This document shows positions 23,798 through 28,329 of a stretch of DNA of 28,329 nucleotides, piece after piece. The position numbers were made by a program, and so were the translations under genes. The notes beneath the pieces are model-generated. The model saw only the letters and a program-made list of their open reading frames with translations. It ran no database searches and was not told where the DNA came from. The number at the start of each line of letters is the position of its first letter. Positions within the stretch are counted from its first letter, which is position 1. Origin of the DNA: a virus; IMG/VR virus record IMGVR_UViG_3300012920_000192, positions 1 through 28,329 of that record; one strand, given 5' to 3'.

Positions 23798-24410
23798 AGT
23801 TCGTAATTTATGGCCAACTCCTGTTTATGAAGCAGAGATACCTGTTGAACAAAAATGGAAAAATATAATAACAAATTTTGATTATGAGAGAACACCTATT
23901 GGTAATAGTGACATAACAAAAGATCGTTATATCTTTGAAAACAATTTAGAATTAAAAGATTTAGAAGAAAAAATTAAAAATCATTGTGAGATATTTGTAA
24001 AAAAATATCTACATATAAAAAACAATGTAGAATTTTATTTACAAAATTCTTGGGTTAATGTACATAATCCTAATGATGAATCACAGGTTCATTATCACGG
24101 AAATTCTTTGATAAGTGGAGTGTATTATCCAATCTTACCTGATGGCTCTGGTAATATAACATTTCATAAAAATCATTTACTTACTAATCTATTTCACCCT
24201 TGTATTAAAATAGAGTATGAAGAACACGATAATATTAATTGTGATTTTTGTACTGTAGATATAAAAGAAGGATCAATAGTTCTTTTTCCATCACATTTGG
24301 AACATAGCGTAGAAAGAAACAAAACTAGTGAAAAAAGATATTCTATCGCATTTAACTTTTTTGTAAGAGGAACATTGGGTAAAAAAGAATTTATATTAGA
24401 CTTAAAATAA
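23784..24410 (+). CDS. Predicted 2-oxoglutarate/Fe(II) oxygenase E (2OG-FeII_Oxy_5-like), 208 aa
   Basis: The N-terminus (Asn-Leu-Trp-Pro-Thr-Pro-Val-Tyr, 8-15) and the core match the 2OG-FeII_Oxy_5/TIGR02466 family: Ser-Trp-Val-Asn-Val (89-93), Val-His-Tyr-His-Gly-Asn (H103, H105), Ser-Gly-Val-Tyr-Tyr (111-115), Leu-Phe-Pro-Ser-His-Leu-Glu-His-Ser-Val (H174) and Lys-Arg-Tyr-Ser-Ile-Ala-Phe-Asn (R185). As in oxygenase A, the motif is His-x-His rather than His-x-Asp. It overlaps the halogenase by 14 bases with its start inside that gene, so it is probably translated by coupling. The two family members flank the other four enzyme genes, perhaps reflecting an old duplication or stepwise growth of the cassette. 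Confidence 0.85.
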   Translation: MPQFKVRNLWPTPVYEAEIPVEQKWKNIITNFDYERTPIGNSDITKDRYIFENNLELKDLEEKIKNHCEIFVKKYLHIKNNVEFYLQNSWVNVHNPNDESQVHYHGNSLISGVYYPILPDGSGNITFHKNHLLTNLFHPCIKIEYEEHDNINCDFCTVDIKEGSIVLFPSHLEHSVERNKTSEKRYSIAFNFFVRGTLGKKEFILDLK

Positions 24411-24418
24411 CATAAATA
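24411..24418 (+). promoter_or_regulatory. Late-promoter-like octamer CATAAATA after the enzyme cassette
   Basis: This is a one-base variant of the late octamer, the same as at 134-141, placed directly after the stop of oxygenase E. The predicted start near 24424 leaves a leader with AGGTGA (24426-24431) seven bases before ATG 24439. It would restart late transcription for the fibre genes downstream. Confidence 0.55.
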
Positions 24419-24438
24419 ATAAAATAGGTGATTAAAGT

Positions 24439-24669
24439 ATGACTGAAACTGTAAAACAAGACAAGATAATAATTGATGGTAAAGAATACACTATAAATGA
24501 TTTACCATTAGAAGTGAGAAATACAATTGTTGCTAGACAAGAAATTCAACAATCTAAGTTAAGACACGAATTAGAATTAGAAAAAATTGAAGTATTAACT
24601 ACTTACTATAATGATAAGATTAAAAAAGGGTTAGAAAAATTAAATGGCAGTCACACAAAAAACAGCTGA
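24439..24669 (+). CDS. Small DUF6447-like protein, 76 aa
   Basis: The N-terminal part reads as a short beta hairpin with Ile-Ile-Asp-Gly-Lys-Glu-Tyr (11-17), then Asp-Leu-Pro-Leu-Glu-Val-Arg (20-26) and a long charged helix to the C-terminus. This matches the layout of small DUF6447-type proteins common in marine T4-like phages, whose function is unknown to me. The helix may form a coiled coil. The 3' end overlaps the next gene by 26 bases in another frame, consistent with a compact operon. An AGGTGA ribosome-binding site lies seven bases upstream. Confidence 0.72.
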   Translation: MTETVKQDKIIIDGKEYTINDLPLEVRNTIVARQEIQQSKLRHELELEKIEVLTTYYNDKIKKGLEKLNGSHTKNS

Positions 24670-24994
24670 GAATTTTACAATAGATCAAGGCGCAGATTTT
24701 AGTAGAACACTAACAGTCACAACTGATGGATCTACTGCATACGATATTAGTGGTCGTACTTTACAAGCGCAAATGAGAAAAGGTTTTTCTTCTTCAACAG
24801 CAACAGCATCTTTTACTTGTACTGTTGTTTCAGGTTCAGCGGGAACATATAAATTAACACTTACAGATACAGTCACAGCTGCTATTGACTCAGGTCGTTA
24901 TGTATATGATGTAGAATTAATATTAGCAGATTCAACTATTGAGAAAGTACATAATGGTATTATAACAGTTCTTCCAGAGGCTACGAAAATCTAA
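24644..24994 (+). CDS. Ig-like beta-domain virion protein, 116 aa
   Basis: The protein begins with a Phe-Thr-Ile-Asp-Gln-Gly-Ala-Asp-Phe-Ser-Arg-Thr-Leu-Thr-Val pattern (11-25), followed by alternating strands and a closing Tyr-Val-Tyr-Asp-Val-Glu-Leu strand (about 87-93). This is the look of small Ig-like baseplate or fibre-associated domains (BppU-like N-terminal type) in phages; I make that comparison from pattern only. The start lies inside the previous gene. AAGGG at 24626-24630 is about 13 bases away, so initiation may rely on coupling. Its TAA overlaps the next ATG. A connector for the fibre encoded next is plausible. Confidence 0.72.
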   Translation: MAVTQKTAENFTIDQGADFSRTLTVTTDGSTAYDISGRTLQAQMRKGFSSSTATASFTCTVVSGSAGTYKLTLTDTVTAAIDSGRYVYDVELILADSTIEKVHNGIITVLPEATKI

Positions 24995-26211
24995 TGACAA
25001 AAGACTTAGATATAGAAATATTAGAATTACAAGCAGAAAAGAAAAGATTAGAAGAAGAATATAATAAGCAACAAGATACTGAAATACAATTACTTCTAAA
25101 AGAAAAAGAAGAATTAGAATTAGTTTTAGATAAAAAACAAGAAGAAGAAATTAAACAACTAGTTAAAGAAAAAGAAAATTTAGAAAAAGAGATATTAACA
25201 GAACAACAAAAACAAGATAAACTTAAAAAATTATTTGAATTACCTAAATTTGATAATGTTGATGAAAATGTTAAGACCAAAAAATCTGTCAACGAAGAAA
25301 AACTATTAAACACTCTAAAAGAATTAACAGGTGCTGTAAATAAATTTCAAACAGACGAAATTGTTAAAACTAATATTACAGAAAATGACTTTACTAAATT
25401 TGTGGCTAAACAACAAAGAACAAGTATAGTATCTGAAGATTTAGTAAATAATGTTAAAAAAGTTATTGAAACAGATACACAACCAGTTAGAAGTTTACAA
25501 CAAGACCATATTTACGAAAATGCTAATACAGATATCAATAATAAAGATACTGTATTAAAAGAGTTAACTAAACAAGCTAAATCAATAACAGAAGATATTG
25601 AATCTGGCGAAACAAGTTTAGATAAACTTACAGCAGAGTTTAGTAAATTTAAACAACTTACAACACTTCAATTACAATCGCTTGGTGGTGGTGGTAGTAC
25701 AAAAATATCTAATATGGACGATGTTGATATTTCAGGTCAACAAAATGGTTATGCTTTAAAATATAATTCATCTACAGGTAAATATGAATTTGGTTCAGTT
25801 TCAACGGCCATTGATTTATCTGCTGTAGACCAAGATATTGTACCTGATGGTAATGGTACAAGAAATTTAGGTAGTTCGTCAAAACGTTGGGGTGAGTTAT
25901 TTCTTTCAGGTGACACAATCAATTTAGGTGGGGCAACAATTAGTTCAGACGGAACTGGATCAATCGCTATGTCTGCTACAGGTGTCACTTTACCTACGGG
26001 TTCTAAAGTAGGTACTCAAAGTATTGCTCAAGCAGATGCGAAAACAGGTGTGGTGACTAAATCTGTACCTTTCTTTACAAAAGCGGGAGGTTTGAGCTCG
26101 GCAGCAACTACATTTACAATGGCAGCGGGGTCGTCAAATGCATCAGTATTTACTAGTTTTACAAAAGCAAATGGGACACAACAAAGTAAATTTGAGTTGT
26201 TTAGTTTCTAA
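24994..26211 (+). CDS. Coiled-coil tail fibre protein, 405 aa
   Basis: Residues 1-80 are a nearly uninterrupted Glu/Lys/Leu-rich coiled coil, and helical sequence continues to about 228. A Gly-Gly-Gly-Gly hinge (231-234) leads to a fibre section with Asn-Met-Asp-Asp-Val-Asp-Ile-Ser, then Asn-Gly-Tyr-Ala-Leu-Lys-Tyr-Asn-Ser and Arg-Asn-Leu-Gly-Ser-Ser-Ser-Lys-Arg-Trp-Gly-Glu-Leu (289-301). The last two are common in trimeric marine phage fibres. The C-terminal 70 residues are Ser/Thr/Ala-rich and end in Phe-Glu-Leu-Phe-Ser-Phe. The start overlaps the previous stop (TAATG). It is probably a long trimeric fibre with a helical stalk; the attachment point is unknown. Confidence 0.8.
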   Translation: MTKDLDIEILELQAEKKRLEEEYNKQQDTEIQLLLKEKEELELVLDKKQEEEIKQLVKEKENLEKEILTEQQKQDKLKKLFELPKFDNVDENVKTKKSVNEEKLLNTLKELTGAVNKFQTDEIVKTNITENDFTKFVAKQQRTSIVSEDLVNNVKKVIETDTQPVRSLQQDHIYENANTDINNKDTVLKELTKQAKSITEDIESGETSLDKLTAEFSKFKQLTTLQLQSLGGGGSTKISNMDDVDISGQQNGYALKYNSSTGKYEFGSVSTAIDLSAVDQDIVPDGNGTRNLGSSSKRWGELFLSGDTINLGGATISSDGTGSIAMSATGVTLPTGSKVGTQSIAQADAKTGVVTKSVPFFTKAGGLSSAATTFTMAAGSSNASVFTSFTKANGTQQSKFELFSF

Positions 26212-26222
26212 TAAAAAAGACA

Positions 26223-26230
26223 TATAAATA
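26223..26230 (+). promoter_or_regulatory. Late promoter TATAAATA before the last fibre gene
   Basis: An exact late octamer lies 11 bases after the previous stop. The predicted start near 26236 falls inside AAGAGGAG (26234-26241), leaving GAGGAG as the ribosome-binding site six bases before ATG 26248. The leader would be only about 12 bases. Confidence 0.72.
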
Positions 26231-26247
26231 AGTAAGAGGAGAAAATA

Positions 26248-27237
26248 ATGTCGTCAAAAGTACCAGTCAGAACAGTGTTTGATGGAAGTGGTAATGCCAC
26301 TGGTCTAGCAGAATATCAATCAGGTGAATTTATACCTTTATCACACGGTGGTATAGGTGCTGCTTTATCTATTGGTTCGGCAGGACAAGTATTAAAAGTA
26401 AATTCAGGCGCAAGCGCATTAGAGTTTGGTGCTGTTGAAGCAGTAATAAACATTGATGGCGCAACAAATTTAGAAAGTGCCACACTAGCAACAACTGACA
26501 AGTTTTTAGTATCAGACGGTGGTTCTGAAGGTAGAGCAACTTTAGATCAGTTAGTCACATTGATGGAATCTTCTATTGATGCGATTGGTGGTAATTTAAC
26601 AGTCACAGGTAATTTAACAGTTAACGGATCAACAACTACTGTTAATTCTACTAACACAACAATTGATGATAATTTATTAGAATTAAATTCAGGTGCAACT
26701 TCAAACGCAAACGATTCAGGAATAATTATTGAAAGAGGTAGTACAGGTGATAACGCTATTGTTGCATGGGACGAAAGTGCTGACAAGTTTGTACTTGGAA
26801 CTACAACAGCGACTGCATCTAGTACAGGTAATTTATCAATTACAACTGGAACATTAGTCGCAAATATAGAAGGTAATGTGACAGGAAACGTCACAGGAAA
26901 TGTATCAGGTACTTCAGGATCAACAACTGGAAATGCCGCTACAGCAACTGCATTAGAAACTGCTAGAAATATTGCTGGTCAATCATTTGATGGTACAGGA
27001 AATATTACAATAGCTTCAACAGATTTATCAAACACAAGTGCTATCGCATTATTAACTGCTACTCAAACATTTACAAATAAAACATTAACTAGTCCAAAGA
27101 TTAATGAAGATGTGGCAGTCACAGCGACAGCTACACAATTAAATCATACTGTTGGCGTGACAAGTGCTATTCAAACACAATTAGACGCAAAAGCGACTAA
27201 CGCATTTGCTATCGCTCAAGCTGTTGCACTAGGTTAA
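26248..27237 (+). CDS. Tail fibre-like protein, 329 aa
   Basis: The N-terminus (Val-Arg-Thr-Val-Phe-Asp-Gly-Ser-Gly-Asn-Ala-Thr-Gly-Leu-Ala-Glu, about 7-22, then Leu-Ser-His-Gly-Gly-Ile-Gly-Ala) is a recognisable docking segment of marine phage fibres. Shaft repeats follow: Gly-Asn-Leu-Thr-Val-Thr-Gly-Asn-Leu-Thr-Val-Asn-Gly (about 114-126), Asp-Asp-Asn-Leu-Leu-Glu-Leu-Asn-Ser-Gly, and tandem Gly-Asn-Val-Thr units. Near the end Thr-Gln-Thr-Phe-Thr-Asn-Lys-Thr-Leu-Thr-Ser-Pro-Lys-Ile is a typical fibre unit. The final ten residues are identical to those ending the 174-aa protein at 16205. It has a strong ribosome-binding site and its own late promoter. Confidence 0.83.
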   Translation: MSSKVPVRTVFDGSGNATGLAEYQSGEFIPLSHGGIGAALSIGSAGQVLKVNSGASALEFGAVEAVINIDGATNLESATLATTDKFLVSDGGSEGRATLDQLVTLMESSIDAIGGNLTVTGNLTVNGSTTTVNSTNTTIDDNLLELNSGATSNANDSGIIIERGSTGDNAIVAWDESADKFVLGTTTATASSTGNLSITTGTLVANIEGNVTGNVTGNVSGTSGSTTGNAATATALETARNIAGQSFDGTGNITIASTDLSNTSAIALLTATQTFTNKTLTSPKINEDVAVTATATQLNHTVGVTSAIQTQLDAKATNAFAIAQAVALG

Positions 27238-27251
27238 TACTCTACTATCCT

Positions 27252-27259
27252 TATAAATA
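27252..27259 (+). promoter_or_regulatory. Late promoter TATAAATA before gene 13
   Basis: An exact octamer with a predicted start near 27265 and an AGAGGAA ribosome-binding site (27269-27275) before ATG 27280. It overlaps an inverted repeat TCTACTAT / ATAGTAGA (27241-27248 with 27257-27264). Read-through RNA could fold there, whereas RNA started at this promoter could not. Confidence 0.75.
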
Positions 27260-27279
27260 GTAGAAAATAGAGGAATAGT

Positions 27280-28086
27280 ATGGCAACACCATCAAGTAGA
27301 GAAACATTAAAACAATACGCTTTAAGAGCGCTCGGAAAACCAGTCATAGAAGTTAACGCTGATGACGACCAATTAGAAGATAGAATTGATGAAGCGTTAC
27401 AGTATTTCGCACAATTTCACTATGACGGTATAAGAAGAACATACTTAAAGTATCAATACACACAAGCAGATTATGATAGAATAAACGCTGATTCATCTGA
27501 ATCAGTCACTAAAAACTCCGTGACAACTGCCTGGAAAGAGGGAAACGGTTTTCTTGTAGTACCTGAAAGTGTAGTATCAGTAATTAATATTTTTCCATTT
27601 TCAAACAAAGGTAATCTAAACTTATTTGATGTAAGATACCAATTAAGATTAAATGACCTTTACGATTTTTCTTCTACATCAATAATCAACTATGATGTTG
27701 TATTAAGACATTTAGATTTTTTAGATCACATACTTGTTGGTGAAAAACCATTAAGATTTAATCAACACGATAATAGATTATATATTGACCAAGATTGGAA
27801 AAATGATTTAGCAGTTGGTGAGTATATTGTGATTGAGTGTTATAGAAAATTAGATCCTGATACATTTACAGATGTATATAACGATATATACTTAAAAAGA
27901 TATGTCACTGCTTTGTTTAAAAAACAATGGGGCGCAAACTTATCTAAATTTAATGGCGTTGCTATGATTGGTGGCGTATCATTAAATGGTCAACAATTGT
28001 ATTCTGAAGCTATATCAGATATAGAAAAACTTGAGCAAGAAATAAGAAGTTCATACGAGTTAAACCCTGCAATGATGATGGGATAA
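27280..28086 (+). CDS. 13: Neck protein gp13
   Basis: gp13 forms, with gp14, the neck that joins the filled head to the tail. The opening (Arg-Glu-Thr-Leu-Lys-Gln-Tyr-Ala-Leu-Arg-Ala-Leu-Gly-Lys-Pro-Val-Ile, 7-23) followed by Asp-Asp-Gln-Leu-Glu-Asp-Arg-Ile-Asp-Glu-Ala-Leu is the family hallmark. The Gln-Trp-Gly-Ala-Asn-Leu-Ser-Lys-Phe segment (about 216-224) and the Gly-Gly-Val-Ser-Leu-Asn-Gly-Gln turn also match the family. The 268 residues compare with 309 in T4. The next gene, gp14, is its structural partner. It marks the return from accessory fibre and enzyme genes to the conserved T4-like structural module. Confidence 0.93.
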   Translation: MATPSSRETLKQYALRALGKPVIEVNADDDQLEDRIDEALQYFAQFHYDGIRRTYLKYQYTQADYDRINADSSESVTKNSVTTAWKEGNGFLVVPESVVSVINIFPFSNKGNLNLFDVRYQLRLNDLYDFSSTSIINYDVVLRHLDFLDHILVGEKPLRFNQHDNRLYIDQDWKNDLAVGEYIVIECYRKLDPDTFTDVYNDIYLKRYVTALFKKQWGANLSKFNGVAMIGGVSLNGQQLYSEAISDIEKLEQEIRSSYELNPAMMMG

Positions 28087-28090
28087 TGCC

Positions 28091-28329
28091 ATGGCCGTTA
28101 ACCATTATTTTCAAGCAGGTAAGGGCATAGGTAGTTCCGAAGAAAAAAGACTTTACGAAGATTTAATCATAGAAGGCCTAAAGATATATGGCCAAGATGT
28201 ATATTACTTACCACGAACACTTGTAAATAGAGATTTAATTTTAGGCGAAGATATGTTGTCTAAATTTTCATCTGCGCTTTTACTTGAAGCGTATATGGAA
28301 ACAACTGAAGGTTTTGCTGGTGAACAAGA
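28091..28329 (+). CDS. 14: Neck protein gp14 (3' partial)
   Basis: The first 79 residues are present, and the gene is cut by the window end. The sequence Gln-Asp-Val-Tyr-Tyr-Leu-Pro-Arg-Thr-Leu-Val-Asn-Arg-Asp (about 34-47) followed by Gly-Glu-Asp is the conserved N-terminal signature of T4-like gp14, preceded by Glu-Lys-Arg-Leu-Tyr-Glu-Asp-Leu-Ile-Ile-Glu-Gly-Leu. It starts four bases after gp13. An ATG at 28086 overlapping the gp13 stop is in another frame and closes after 14 codons, so ATG 28091 is the start. gp14 completes the neck with gp13. Confidence 0.92.
   Translation, partial: MAVNHYFQAGKGIGSSEEKRLYEDLIIEGLKIYGQDVYYLPRTLVNRDLILGEDMLSKFSSALLLEAYMETTEGFAGEQ

Noticed and set aside
28086-28130. 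ORF starting at the ATG overlapping the gp13 stop
   Set aside because: It closes after 14 codons; the gp14 signature lies in the frame starting at 28091.
1-28329. tRNA genes, CRISPR arrays, insertion sequences, integrase or attachment sites
   Set aside because: I looked in the intergenic gaps and found no cloverleaf-like sequence, no regularly spaced repeats, and no transposase or recombinase protein. The gaps are too short for most of these.

Overview
The window is a stretch of a marine T4-like myovirus genome. It is AT-rich (about two thirds A+T by eye), almost every arginine is AGA, and every gene I accept lies on the + strand. The structural genes occur in T4-like order: PAAR spike tip, gp25, gp6, a large gp7-position protein, gp8, then neck proteins gp13 and gp14. 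Intergenic gaps carry T4-type late promoter octamers (TATAAATA, twice CATAAATA). Such phages infect Prochlorococcus, Synechococcus and SAR11/Pelagibacter. The base composition suits a low-GC host such as SAR11 or high-light Prochlorococcus, but nothing here settles the host.

Layout. 1-1008: the end of an unidentified gene, three small genes (one zinc-ribbon-like, one lysine-rich, one 47-residue basic protein) and the PAAR tip. 1027-5889: baseplate wedge genes 25, 6 and the 859-aa gp7-position protein. 5897-8304: a tail-fibre cassette with its own late promoter, made of a fibre, a receptor-binding-like protein and a small assembly-chaperone-like protein. 8334-15973: gp8 and a 2043-aa structural protein. 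15973-18967: small virion proteins and a glycine-rich tip adhesin. 19009-24410: an accessory enzyme cassette. 24411-27237: two small genes and two fibre proteins. 27252 to the end: neck genes 13 and 14, the latter cut by the window edge. No gap exceeds 300 bases, and I found no tRNA, rRNA, CRISPR, transposon or integrase.

The most unusual part is the enzyme cassette. Five predicted Fe(II)/2-oxoglutarate oxygenases from several subfamilies and one flavin-dependent halogenase of the tryptophan-halogenase family lie head to tail. Some overlap, and all sit between a glycine-rich adhesin and further fibre genes. The halogenase keeps its FAD motif, catalytic lysine and WxWxIP motif. My working inference is that these enzymes are made late with the virion proteins and may hydroxylate or halogenate a virion or host-surface substrate; the sequence does not identify the substrate.

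Other signals: Val-Thr pairs are almost always written GTC-AC or GTG-AC; RNA hairpins overlap several late promoters; two late promoters sit so close to start codons that leaderless mRNAs are predicted; and short beta-repeat modules and C-terminal tags are shared between separate virion proteins.
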